DNA from: Amylostereum areolatum
Taxonomy: Eukaryota > Basidiomycota > Agaricomycetes > Russulales > Stereaceae
Direction of reading: 5' to 3'
NCBI GenBank assembly: GCA_012932865.1
Contig: SAXG01000070.1
Span: 1-64,000, forward strand
Length of the DNA stretch: 64,000 nucleotides
Shown: piece after piece, positions 34,603 to 46,736 of the stretch
How the letters are laid out: every line of letters starts with the position of its first letter
How positions within the stretch are numbered: position 1 is the first letter of the stretch
Position numbers and translations under genes: made by a program
The notes under the pieces: generated by a model
Database searches by the model: none
Told to the model about the DNA's origin: nothing
The model's input: only the letters and a program-made list of their open reading frames with translations

Positions 34603-36139
34603 GGTTGCCGCACGGACAGTGCGTTGGATCGACGACCCCTCAGACCGTATACGCATATACCATGTATTCTAAAACTAGCTCAAGACATGTATTTCTAGCC
34701 GTATCACCGTTTTGGTCAGTCGGCGGCGGCGTGCGGAGGTGTTTGACCAGTTGTCCTCTGCAAGTGTGCTTGTTTACGCTTGTTAGGTTCCAAAGGTATT
34801 GGCTTTGTACCTGAGCGCTTACGTCTTGGTGACTCTTTGCGCGTAGCACACTAGGAGGGTACCGTGAGCTGATTTTCACCACTCTTTACACCTCTTTGGG
34901 CGGTGAATTCCACCGCTCGAAGTACTCGTTTTCAGTACCATGGAATGAATTTCAGTCCTGCACGGGGTGATTTTCGTGATGTGAAAATCACCGGAAAAAA
35001 GTACCATTTCACCGCTTTTTTGTCACGAATTCTCACTTTCTCGTAACGCCGACGCGTGAATATCAGCATGAAAAACAGTGAAAAGCAACACCCCATGGTG
35101 ATATACAGCAGCTTTCATCCTCAAAACCCTTGGCAGGATCCAGCACTTTACGCGTTCATAAACAGACACATGGCATTATGAGCTCATAATCACACTACAA
35201 TATACACTATATACAAATCTATGCACACCGCTGGTGGTACCCAACGAGACCCTCTCGCGTAACCACGTCTCCTCTTCGTGACGTCCACCCGCACGCCCCG
35301 GGCCCAAATGCGAATGGCTGGAATGGCTGTCGGAGTGTAAGCAGCAGCATCGAAGCGATGCGCGCGTGGGGCGTGGCCTGTCCAAACATTTAATATCGCT
35401 CCGTGGCAAGGGAGAGAAGGCGGAATACTCACCCCCATCTGATACCCTAACATCCCCCGCTTTGTGTCCATCAATGACAGTCCCCGGCCGTGCTCTATGT
35501 AAACAAAAGTCAGCAGCCGAAGAGACTGTCGCCATCACCGAAGAGAAATGAGACGGTGCGAGAGCACCGGCAACGGCGGTGAAGAGCCGCTGTCACCGAT
35601 GCACAATGCGTAAGAGGCCATATGGCCTGGGTTTGTGATGTTGAATGAACCGTGAACGAGCCGCTTCATGCTACAAAGCATGCGCGGGACGAGCCGGAGG
35701 AGGATAGAAGGAAAAAAATAGATCAATACGAAGACGTACCGTTGCAAAGAGTTGCCCAGACTTAGGGTACACTTTATGTGTCCTTACGAGAACATGGAAG
35801 GGGAGGGTGGAGAGGGAGAGTGCACGACGACTGAACCCGTCGCCGAGTCGCCATGGTCGTTGAGGAAGAAGCTGAAGCGCTGAAGTCGAACCATGCGCGT
35901 GAGCTGGCGACATCACGGATACGTGACTGACCATCACTGGTCCGTGACGATTGTTACGAGTTCGTGACCAAGGAACCGCTGATGGAAATCACCATGTAAA
36001 GCGGTTGTCACGCTTGTCTGAAAAACAGCCCCAAATCACCACCTGTCGAAATCACCCCAAAAATCACCTTAATTCGGAAATTCACCACATCAAACGGTGG
36101 GAAACAGTCGGACATGTCCTTATAGTGGCAGCCACAATC
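34603..36139. other. Hairpin-rich non-coding region downstream of the TOK gene
   Basis: No gene is recognised in about 1.5 kb. The parts at 34860-35070 and 35940-36090 are AT-rich and crowded with the word GGTGATTT/AAATCACC and small inverted repeats, for example GCGGTG-AATTC-CACCGC near 34900 and a 10-bp stem at 34966-34992. This is unlike neighbouring intergenic DNA and suggests a non-autonomous mobile element or its remains. Its right side abuts the truncated peptidase relic. The middle (35170-35930) contains only short overlapping frames. Confidence 0.45.
34966..34992. repeat. Perfect 10-bp hairpin
   Basis: GGTGATTTTC, a 7-nt spacer, then GAAAATCACC: a perfect inverted repeat in non-coding DNA. 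The same stem sequence appears singly several times at 36030-36070. Confidence 0.85.
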
Positions 36140-36489
36140 ATAATGTAGCTCAGGGCTGAAACAACTGGAGATATCGAAGAATGAGAGAACGGTCTCGAGC
36201 TCGTTGATGAAGAGTTCGATTGTCCAGAACGAGGTATCCTTGGACTGCAAATGCGTAGACAGACCGGTGCCGATCTGGTCGTAAAAAATTACGGCTTCGG
36301 GGGGAGACTTAGATGCGAGGTCTGCAATTGGAATGAGGCCATCGTGAGAGGTCCCAGGGCCACCGTAGAGGGCGACGACGGGCTCGTGTGTGCAACTGGA
36401 AATGTCGCTGACTACTTTGTATCGAAGGTCTCCTCACCCACAGTGAAGGGAATCTTCCCCTCGGTGACCTTTGGCATTTCAGAAGACAT
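36140..36489 (-). pseudogene. Truncated proline iminopeptidase (S33 alpha/beta hydrolase) relic
   Basis: Only the N-terminal third of a peptidase S33 / proline iminopeptidase-like protein is present. It starts MSSEMPKVTEGKIPFTVGEETFDTK (36489). After a frame change at about 36415 it continues CTHEPVVALYGGPGTSHDGL (GGPG oxyanion motif), FYDQIGTGLS and FWTIELFINELETVLSFFDIS. In intact relatives the nucleophile motif GxSxGG should follow at once; here the sequence changes to unrelated residues at about 36165. The nucleophile, Asp and His of the triad are absent and no second half was found nearby. The break coincides with the edge of the hairpin-rich DNA. Confidence 0.75.
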
Positions 36490-36837
36490 TGGGACAAGTG
36501 CGAGTGTTCGATGAAAGGTGGCGTAAAGCAGACTCCGTGGGTCGAAGGAGGGGCGTTTCCTGGGCACCCACACCCTGATACTAAGACATCGATCGCGTTG
36601 CTAGAGGTTGCTAGTCTCCGGGTGGCTGACCCTAAATTAGTATAGTGGCGCTTGCAGCGCAGTGTGCATATCACGCATTTTCACAATATAATAACTAAAT
36701 CAAAGGATTATTGGATAAGTAGGAGGCGTAGAGATTCAATATCGTAGCAGCTTAGTATACAAATTATGGCAGGGAGGTGTTGGGGAGGTGTCCAAGTCGG
36801 TGGATGACAGGACTTCGGGCTTCACAAGCTTCAAGCT
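36490..36837. other. Intergenic spacer
   Basis: This AT-rich DNA lies between the peptidase relic and the ABC transporter 3' end. A small inverted GAAGCTT(C) palindrome, TTCACAAGCTTCAAGCTTCAC, lies at about 36820. No gene is seen. Confidence 0.4.
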
Positions 36838-39800
36838 TCACATTCCATCAAGAATTGAGCTATAACGACGTGACGTGGCCATTTCCTTGCGAGAGTACTT
36901 CGGGCGATTTAGGAGGAAGTTCAAGGGAACGCTCGACACCTTGAACGACGACAAGCGGAGGAATGATAGCGGACGACCTTGGTGGATGCGACACACGTAT
37001 GTTCCAGCAAATATGATGAAAATCTGAAATGAATGAAAGCACGGTTTAGTCGCGCTCAACCGAGTCACACTGCAAGCACGCACATTGAAGACGATGTAAG
37101 CACAAACAAGGCCTAGGTTCCGCCAGTGGTGTGAGTACACGATATCGAAACTTGCTTCCAGTAGGTTGTTGGTGCGGTCGTACGGGCAGTAAGTACATGC
37201 CGCGGTTGCATTGGGGTTTGTGAGCGTTCCTCCTGCAAATGACATGTAACCCTCGAGGAATTGACTGCAAGTAGAACCTTGAGGCGGGTTCATCTTGACG
37301 AACTCGACGCTAGCACAATCTATTCGAGTGTTGGCGACAGCTAGTATAAAACCGAGTTAGGTTCCATAATAGCCGGGGACAGAAATTCCAACCTACCAAT
37401 ACCAACCGCGCCCTCGATAAGATACGTATAGGGAGACACTCTGTAGACCCATACCCACCACCCGAGCTTCGAAACAGGTTGAAGTACGCCATTTCTGAAA
37501 ACAAGAGCGGTCAGACAAATGCATCGGAGAGGATGAAAGGGGGCGGTAAGGCGCGTACGGCATGATCAAAATCGAAAACACAAAGCTGAATATAACACCG
37601 GCAATTTCAGGAGTGGATGCCACGGCAGCAACCGCCTGGGCCAACGTCGTGTAGAACAATGGGTACACAAGTCCCATTAAAAGCGCAGCGTAGCCCGCAC
37701 GTTCCGTGGGGAATCCGATGAGCCAGTACCATATGGAAAAATAGCAGCAGGAACCGATGATGTTCCATGGGATTTCGCCCAAGATTTGAGCCGTGAGCAG
37801 CGCCGACCAGCGATACATCCTGCTTGGCCGTTCACGTAGTTCATAAACTTTGCGCGTAGAAATGAAGGGGACTAGAATCTGGTTGGCGAGAGGGGCACCG
37901 ACTATCATGCTCACAAACACGGACTGACCAGACTATTGATCAGAAGAGGGTACCGATAACAGTGGGAATACGTACAAAGCGTTTGTTCAGCGTTCCTTGT
38001 ATCGAGTTCTTAGCTTGGTAGAATGACACGCCGATGAAAGCTGCCGCGACGACGTTCAGCACAAGTTTGGACAGCAGATAGTTCGAATCGCGCCAGTGGC
38101 GCGTGATATCGCGCTTTAGCAGGAGCTTCGTTTGGAAGAACCAGCTCGTGGCGAACGCTGATGGCTTTCCCCCCTCTCTCTCATGGTCGGTGGTATGCCT
38201 TCCTTCGAGGGTGAGGAGAATGTCACGCTCTACCTGCCGTGCCTGCGATGACCTTCTCCACGCTTCGTGCCAGTCAATCTCCGAGCTTGCCGTTGCTCCC
38301 GCGCCGATGACGTCGAGGATGTATTCCGCACTAAGCCGTGACAGGGATCGTTAGGGTGTGAGAGAGAATATTGATAGCTGGACCGTACGGATTTTCATCT
38401 GGAGGACAGCTGTGTCCCCCGTTCTTCTCAAAATAGCCAATCACGTCGCGCGCGTTCGGGCCGATGTCACCGAAATAAACAGTCTGGCCACCCTTGCGAA
38501 GGAGAAGGAGCCTGTCGAAGACTTGAAACAACTCTGCAGACGGCTGGTGGATCCTGTAAACATTTCAGAGATTAATGATAGAAAATAGACAGAAGGACGT
38601 ACGTGCACAAAATCGCCTGTCCGTGGTCAGCTAAGGTTCGCAAGAATGACATAATCGCCCATGCACTCTGTGAGTCCAGTCCAGATGTAGGCTCGTCGAG
38701 GAAGAGAAGCAGCTTCGGCTGAATGTGAATTAACGTCAGTGCCACCAAATGGACACCCCTCGGGCACGTACCCTGGCTGCGAGCTCTACTGCGATAGTGG
38801 TTCGTTTTCGATGCTCCACTCCCAACGTCCCAACAATGGCGTCGGCATGGGGGGTAAGGCCGCATATACTGAGGACGCTCTCGACACTGTTTGGGCCCGT
38901 AATCAGAGAGTGATGCAATCCTAGAAAGAGACGACCTACTATGTTTCTTTCTCCTCACGGGAAACCGAGGAAGGTTGGCGGAGGAAAGCAGAGAATAGTA
39001 AAGCCTCCCTCACGGTCGTCTCCGCCAAATGGGTGTCAACTTGTTGGCAATATCCACTAGGACGCAGGTCCGAGTCCGTTAACGTCCTAGGAAGAAACAA
39101 CCGGTGACATACGTCTGGGCCCTGAAATCCGCGGGAAGGGGCTGGCCATCGACAAGGCGTCTTCCGATAACGACTCCAGAATCTTGCCTTTGAGCAAGGA
39201 CATTTAGAAGCGTCGTCTGACGGGCGTATTAGACCACAGCATGCATGAACGCACAAACGATCCTACCTTCCCGGCTCCAGATTCACCCATCAGTGCCGTC
39301 AGTTTCCCTGGAGCAACGTACCCCGAAACATCATCCAAAAGGCGCCGCGTCCTGCCACCACCCATAGGGACGCTGTACTGCAGGTTTTGCCACGTAAAAG
39401 TACCGTGCATATCGACCTTCCGATCAATCGTCGAGTCGTCCCTGCCTGTTAAGCTGTGACCTTCTTGCACCTCGCCAATGTAGGAGTCTTTCTCGTCAGC
39501 GGACTGAGCACGGTTCTTCGGAAACCGTCCCCTAGATCCCCGTTTGAAGAGTACCGTGGAGGACGAGAAGTTAGTGCTTGTGTTGATCTCCGTGAATACA
39601 AGGAGGAAGAAGAAAAAGACGAGTGCAAAGGATCCCAAGAGGATAAAGTTCTATTCCCCGATTTTAAGTAAATGAGCGTGCTGCACAAGTCATGGTCGAA
39701 GAGACTCACCCGTGCTAGATGCGAGTACGAATATTCGTACGTCAGCTGCACGTAGTCGAGCCCATTTACGGTCGATAGTCCAGGATGAGAACCGACGATT

Positions 39801-42526
39801 GCGCAGACTTGATTTGCACTGGAAATCTGGCCGTCGTAACCGGGTCCTTGCGGGACGAGACTGGCGCATTCGCCGTCGATTGTGCGGAACTCGTTCGTGA
39901 CCATGCCTTCGAAACCGTATCTCAGCGGCTACCGACGAACTGATCAGTATTGTGAAACTGCTCAATGGCCGATGAAGGACGCACATTAATGATACTGATC
40001 CATTTCAGCGCGTGAACCATGTACGGGCTCGGAATCATAAACCCCGAATAGAGTGTAGATGCCAGAAGGAACAAGCCGGCGATGGTTTGAGCGACTAATG
40101 GGCCGCCCACAGCCGCTGCGATAGCACGGAACAGTATTTTTACGGTGATGGTGACGATGAACATCAGTGCCGCAAAGACGCTACGAGGCGATGGCATCAG
40201 TCTGAGAGCGTGGCAAGGATAATAGAACTTGCACGTACAAAAACTGCTCTGGAGTGCGTTGTAAGCCCACGAGGAAATAAAGAATGACCGCGAAGAGGAA
40301 GATGGTTATGAGCAGGATGGGAATGTCGACAACAGTGTATACTGCTGCCTCGACGAATGGGTGGTACATCCCTGACCGAAAGTGTTTCAGGATGATCGGT
40401 CTCTGACCAAACAGCGCGTGTATCTCTGCCAGGGAAGTCATGGTCGCATACACAACTGCGCTAAACGTCCGGCTGAGAGGAACCAACATAACATGAGGAA
40501 AACAACTTACGTCGACAGAACGCTACACCGCGAGAAGTATTCATCGGTGGAGGCTTTCAGCTTCAGGAACACGGTACCGGTGATAACTGCTTGTAAAACA
40601 TATGTCCTATAGTTCTAGCACGTAAGTTCGCCGAAAGTATTCCAGGCGATGACGAGAGACTCACGAGATGTTCAACAGCAACTTCGAAACATCGCCCCGT
40701 ATAATTTGGAATCGCCTCAATGCTACGGCTCGGAACTGCATGGGTATCGAGATGATGTAGAGACTTCCGTCGCGCTGTGTCTTCGCGTGCTCCGCGAGCA
40801 CGCTGGCTTCGTAATGTTTTGCGTGAGATTGAGTAGAGATGTCGGCTTTGTAGGCCTTCATGTCTGTCTTGTTTGATCCGCCCAGGGATGAGTTTAGGAA
40901 TGCATCTGCAAACTCGCCCGCTGTGCGAGGCGCCCGATGTTCAAAACCGGTGTGAATGGTACGCGCGTTGGGGTCGGTGACTACCGTACCGTTAGTATCA
41001 AAGCCCGGACGTTGGTCAAGTCGCAATACATACCCGCAGTTAAGAAATCTGCGGTCGTCTGCCTTGGAGCGGGCTGGAAGAAGTTGTCAATATAGAGAAG
41101 ATGAAGATGAAAGCATGGCAAAGCGCGCACGTCAAATCCGAGGTCGATGAAGTACTGTCTTGCGACATCCGCAGGACCAAAATACGCCATTCGCCCCTCG
41201 TAAAGGAGGCAGACCTTATCAAATTGCTTATATAGAGATTCGCCTGCTTGGTAGATCGACAAGATGGTGGTCAACTTGGCCTGGTTTGTCGCCGTACGAA
41301 GGGCGGTCACGAATTCGAGCGCTGTAGATGCGTCGAGACCACGCGTGGAGCTGGACGCACATATGATCAGGAATGCGTAGGCTGTTCAAAGGAAAGACGA
41401 AGCACTTGTCCCATGCACCAACCACAGCTCGCAATGCCAGCATCTCTCCAATTGACACGCGCTTCTTCTCTCCTCCGGAAACACCCCGTATTGAGGCATC
41501 GCCCACCACCGTATCCTTAGCCTTCACCAGGCCCAGGATCTGCTCGATACTCTCTGTTGTGCCGTCAATGAACTCCTTGCGCGACATTCCCTCCATACGA
41601 TCATGAGGCGCACGCGTCTTAGCAGCAAAGCGGAGGGTCTGGTCAACGGTGAGGGTAGGGAAATGCACATCGTCTTCGGCGCAGTAGATGATATCGCCAC
41701 GAAACCGTTTCTCCATCTCGGCGGGCGTGAAGGTGTCATAAAAGACTTCACCCTTGACTGTATGATAATCTTTTCGTTGATTGGTGAGCGTTTTCAGCAG
41801 AGTACTGCACCCAGATCCGGGGTTCCCGAGGACAACTATGCAGCGCCAGGATGAGCACAAATGCAAAATGGAAAAAAAAATAACGAAGGACTAACGAAGC
41901 ATTTCCTTTGGGCGGATAACGCCCTCGAACCCGCTGATGATGTCTCGCAGTGGAGGGTGGATCTTCTGCTGCACCGCCGCCAGCCACACACGAGGGTCGA
42001 ACAGGGACGCAAAAGTGTTCTGGTGCCCGGCCGTCGCGCCCAGACCAACGACGCGCAAGTTTTTGAAAATAACGCCGAGCTGACGCGTTTGAATGCCAGG
42101 GGAACGTCTAATAGATCCTCAGTCGGAATTTATGTGATAAATAAACCGGACCAGAACTCACCGGCTAACTGCCGAATGCAGTACTTCTTCGATATCGATG
42201 GGGATGTCCTCCGTGTTCAACTGGAGAAGAGGGACCTCTGCCACGGCGTACTCGGATTGTGCCATCGATATAGAGCTGGCATTTCGAGAGTGGGCGGGGC
42301 GCCAGAAAGGACCCGCAGGACGCAAGGACTCAGGGATGTCATCGTACGAGCCCGTGGAGGGCAAGGGAGATGGGGCATATTGGATATGTCGGTGCACCGC
42401 CATTTGGTTAGGGATACCATTATAGAAGGGTTCGCTTTCTTGTAACTGTTGGGAGTTTTGTAGGGCGTCGTATGGGGCTGGATATCTGGAGGCTGCACGA
42501 GACGAGTAAGCAGGTGGTGGGGTCAT
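36838..42526 (-). CDS. Full-size PDR-type ABC transporter (ABCG)
   Basis: This is an ATP-driven plasma-membrane exporter with (NBD-TMD)x2 topology. An N-terminal region ([10 protein letters not shown] to about residue 170) precedes NBD1. NBD1 has the PDR-type degenerate Walker [13 protein letters not shown] (Cys in place of the usual Lys), [13 protein letters not shown] A-loop region, [15 protein letters not shown] and signature [16 protein letters not shown]1 contains [34 protein letters not shown]2 has GESGAGK at the end of an exon, [15 protein letters not shown] as the linker signature and [19 protein letters not shown] as Walker B/D-loop. TMD2 includes [27 protein letters not shown], and the large extracellular loop before the last helix is Cys-rich ([20 protein letters not shown]). 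More than twenty short introns interrupt it. The exact stop is uncertain: a frame ends at 36838, an alternative at 36860. Substrate (drugs, terpenoids, lipids) is not predictable. Confidence 0.9.
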
Positions 42527-43669
42527 GAACAGAGGGAGGTCGGTTTCAAGGTCGGCTGAGGGGAGGATGGGGGAAAAGAATTATGGCCAAGGTGATGCAC
42601 CCTGCTTAATCTATATGAGTGCCATCACACCAGCGCACGCCAACTCCAAGGCGCCTGAAACGATTTCGGGCACGCGGCGAGTTCGTGAAGTCAGCGCGCA
42701 GGCTCGTGCATTGGCGCTGCACACTGCCAACGGGAGTTCGCCTATCAGGCACCTGCGACAATCAACGTTCGTTATTTGCTTCGGGTGTCCAAGCGCCAAG
42801 TGTTCACGGTGAGCTTGCCAGTGCAGAGGTATCCTGTGATCCGGGCGATAAAAGTCCAAATTTGAAGCTCGTGAGCTATCGATGAACATACGAGAGTGGC
42901 CATCCTACCAGCACATCGGTGATCAAGTACACCATTAGTTCTGCCAGCGTTGACTCCGTTGAGTTACAGTCTGATGCGTCCGCAGGGCCAGCCGGCTCGA
43001 CGCTGTACACGACCTTGTAATAACGCCAGTCATTACTATACATCAATTTTTTGATTGCTCTGAATCTGCTGAGTACAAAGGCGACGTCCTCGCGACTCCA
43101 ACGTCTGGCGGTTGACCCTCGCCCACTGGCATTCGATCTCGTCTGGTTCAGGTCTCGCATAGTAACCCGCCATTTGGAACCTGACATGGCGGCAAAGATC
43201 GAAAGAAAGTCAGACGAATTTAAAAGGGCAAGCTGGCCTACAGGGAAGGGGCACCATTTACCTGCAGGCTGCAAGCTGTACCGGCGAAAAAGGTGCCGGA
43301 AGATGGTGACTATGGTGTCACTTGATGGCGCGAATATAACAGAGTAGTCGGGAACACTCACAGTCGTATATCACACTCACGTTATGTAGAGGCTATACTC
43401 TTTTGCGATGCTATTGACCGGGGATCCATTTATGGCGGGGGCGAAGCATTGACGGTGCGATTGACGAGGAATGGACGTCGGTAGAAGGTGCTCTCTGAAC
43501 TTCCCATGGCCGTGGATGACTTTGTTCCCCGTGTTCCCCATTTCCACCAACTCCTGAGTCCTTATGCTCGAGACCATTCGCTTCCGCCCAACAGATGAAT
43601 AAGAGGAAACACATAAAAAGGGAAGAGAAACACAAGTTACTAAAATCGTAAGGTACTACACCAATGAGC
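42527..43669. other. Intergenic region between ABC transporter and ChAPs gene, with one weak ORF
   Basis: This contains the ABC transporter promoter and the 3' region of the ChAPs gene. A 161-codon minus-strand frame at 42876-43361 (MSVPDYSVIFAPSSD...) has no recognised family and may be chance or a diverged orphan. Nothing else is supported. Confidence 0.35.
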
Positions 43670-46484
43670 TCAGAAGTCGAACCCCTCAACCTTGAACGTC
43701 TTCCCATAATTCAGGTAGCTCTTCATGATCGCGAGTATCGCATCGGGAAGGCCCATGCTTCTGAGTGTGTTCCAGATCTTTTCGTGGCCATGGATCTGTT
43801 GCAGTTTGAAGAAACACCGGGCAATCTGCGTTGGGTACTAAAGGGCCAAAATCGCATCAGTATACCTCGTAACGAGGAGGAGGAAGACGACATACGGTAA
43901 GGTCGGCGTATTCAGCGTGTTGATACGCCGCCACGCGTATGCCCGCCTGCAGCGTGCGCGTGAGGTCGCCCTCATCCGCGTATGTCTCCAGGAGTTTTGA
44001 CCAAGGCTTGACCGAGTACCTCGCGGAGTCGAGCGCGCGTTGGAAGGCCTCCTTCGCTTCCTCCTTATGGTGTAACCTCAGCCCAAGCTCTCCAAGTATC
44101 TCCCATTCCGCGCCGGTCTTGCGGTAGGCAACATGTTGCGTCTTGAAGTGGGCCACTTCAGCGCGGAAGATTGTCCATACACGAAGGTCCTAAGAACGCG
44201 GGAATGGGTGTCGTGAGAACGGGAGGATGAATAGTGGAAGGATATATGTACCTCGTAGAGAACCATGAAAAGGTTGTCCAGCCACCGCTCGCACAGACGT
44301 TTATTGCTGAACGAAAACGGCTCTTGGACCCCAACCGCGTTCCCGTTCACCTGCTGCTCCGTCGCGTCCTGCTCGCCATCGCCCGCAGCTGCCTGCACAG
44401 GTTGCTGGAGCCCGTTCTCCGCCTGGGTTTGCACGCCGTTTATGCGGGCCTTCTCCTCCATGGCCCGCGCCTCCGCAACCTTCTGCTCTCGCGCAGACTC
44501 GGTTGAGATGCGTATAGTGGGCAGGACGTTGGGGTCCGAATCCGCCGTGGCTTCTTCGTACGTTGGCGCCGGGTCCACCTCGCCGTCAGCGTCCGGCTTG
44601 ATGCCGTTGGATTCATTTGGGGATCGTACGGCCCGTGTCGAGGCATCGTCATCCGCCTCGGGGCCCAAGGTGCTGCTCTCTGCTATGTCCCCATTGGATG
44701 AGACGGCGGCGATCTCGCTCTGCGCCTTCTGCATGCGGTACTCCTCCTCCATGACAAACACCGCACTTCGCGTCTTCAGGAGCTCGTCCCATCCGATCTG
44801 CGCCACAAGACGCGTGAGCAGGGTGTATGCGCGGGCCCAGGTGCCACGGAGTGCTGGGGCAGGGAGACGTTGAAGCGCAGGGTCAGCCTGGCAAGGTCAG
44901 GGTAAGTGAGGGACAAGAATGATGTAGGAAGAGCCGCGCACATCGTCGTCTTCGGTTTTTTCTCGCTCGGGGAGGACTTCAGCGACGGAACGCTTGATGG
45001 GGAGGTGCAGGCGGGTTGCGGCGAGGTTGCGGTGGGCGTCTCGGCCATTGAAGGTAAACATTGGACATGAGTTGAGGGTCAGCAGTGCCTATATCAATCG
45101 CTAGTAAGCATATACTCATGTCGCAGGTCATGATCGAACGCACCGAGTCGTACTGATGGAGGTCGATGTAGATCTCAGTGAGTTTCTCCCATGTCACAAA
45201 CTCGCTCGGGGCACAGTTCACGGCTTGCTGTGCGAGCTTGAGGGCCCAGTCGTTCTTTCCCTTGGAACGGAGAAATTCACATTGGGTGTGCAGGAGGAGG
45301 TATGATTGAGGCGTCTGCTTCATCGCATGAGCCATAATTTGGACAGCTTTAACCTCTTCGTCTACGGTAAATGGATTAATAAGGGATGTGAGGGTCGACA
45401 GCCAGTGGGAAAACGCACTCATTCCGATGTAACTGCGGGCGAGGAGAGAGGCAACTTCAGGCTCGCGGGCCGTGAGCTTTTCGAAGAGGTTGGCTGCAGG
45501 TTGATACCGTCCACTGTCGCCAAAGTATTTCATTATCGCCGCGGTGAGATGATTTGATACCACGGTTGCAACTTGAATCTCGGGGTCGGACCCAACCAGC
45601 CAACCTGTCCTGATACGTTAGAGAAAGGCCTCGATCCGAGAGAAAAAAACGCACCTCGGGCGAAGAGCTTGTCCGTCGCTTGTAGGAAACGCAGTTCCGC
45701 CTCGGGTGTTGCGATGGGGTCGAGGCGGCGGTACGCTTCTAGGAAGTAGGTTGGGTCGTCGGAGTAGAGAATCGCACGGAGGATTGCAGAGAGGTATGTT
45801 TCATACCATATGTCGGATGTGGCTTCGTGACTGGGAAGGTATCGGTGGGATGAGAGGACGAGATGGGAAGGCGACGTACCGTTCGCCACGAAGGTCGATG
45901 ACGTAGGCCATAACACCGCCGGGAATTTTGACGTCCACACGCACGTCCACGCGGGAAAAAGCGTTGAAGCAACTGCAGGCGCGCATTTAAATCCGAGAAG
46001 TGAAACGACAGATACTTGGAGACGCACCAGTAACAGCCGTTTTTGACTTTCCAGCTGGGTCCTTTGGAAAACCATGCTTGGGTATCTTCGATGGAGTAGG
46101 TCAAGGAGTTGATGTATGCGGCAAGAGAGGCCGAAGAGGATGCGTCCACGCCAGAGACGTAATGATAGGTTCCAACCTGGAACGACGCGTTAGCAGGAAC
46201 ATGACCCTCGCAAGATTCATAACGCACCTCTCCCTGGGTATTTCGTCCAGATGCCTTAACGACGTGGCAGAGATCTGGAGGACCGAGCTCACGAAATGTC
46301 GCTTGGGTGCGGTCAGGAAGACGCAGGCAAGGAATGTCTATGGAGCAACTCACAGAGGACGTCTGTGCGCGCCATGAGACATTCTCCGAGTTCTACCTGC
46401 GCGATGTCAGAGGTAAACGCAAGAGCTGAAGTGAGAACGGACCTCGAAGATCTCGGGGATGTCTTTGAAAGCGGCGTCCGCCAT
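43670..46484 (-). CDS. ChAPs family protein (exomer cargo adaptor, Chs6/Bch1-like)
   Basis: ChAPs proteins bind Chs5 and Arf1 at the trans-Golgi and sort cargo such as chitin synthase to the plasma membrane. Recognisable family stretches are MADAAFKDIPEIFEV, GPPDLCHVVKASGRNTQGE, YHYVSGVDASSSASLAAYINSL, FSRVDVRVDVKIPGGVMAYVIDLRGE, YETYLSAILRAILYSDDPTYFLEAYRRLDP, EVASLLARSYIGMNEEVKAVQIMAHAMKQTPQSYLLLHTQCEFL, WALKLAQQAVNCAPSEFVTWEKLTEIYI and, at the end, MAHFKTQHVAYRKTGAEWEILGELGLRLHHKEEAKEAFQRAL and CFFKLQQIHGHEKIWNTLRSMGLPDAILAIMKSYLNYGKTF. TPR-like helical repeats are evident. A low-complexity acidic insert (about 44330-44750) interrupts the family sequence, as in other basidiomycete homologues. 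Start 46484, stop 43670-43672; about nine short introns. Confidence 0.88.
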
Positions 46485-46736
46485 GGTGAACGATGAGCTA
46501 GCGGTGTCGGGCGTTGTTCGCGTCGACGCCGCCTCCGAGTCCGTTGGTCCAGTGTCGGTCCTGGGTCTCACGGCAACCGCCGGCGGACCCTCACGTGGCA
46601 CAGAGCCGTCTGAACGCCGACCGGGCCGAGATTGCCGAATGACGACGGCGAATGGTCTCGTTCTGTTCTTCGTCCCGTCTCGTCCGCCCCTCTCATCCGA
46701 ACTTATCCTTGTCGACCCACCCAAGTTGCCTTCGCC
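46485..46736. promoter_or_regulatory. Divergent promoter of ChAPs and CCDC6-like genes
   Basis: A 252-nt spacer lies between two diverging start codons. It must contain both promoters. It is GC-rich with no obvious TATA box. Confidence 0.5.
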
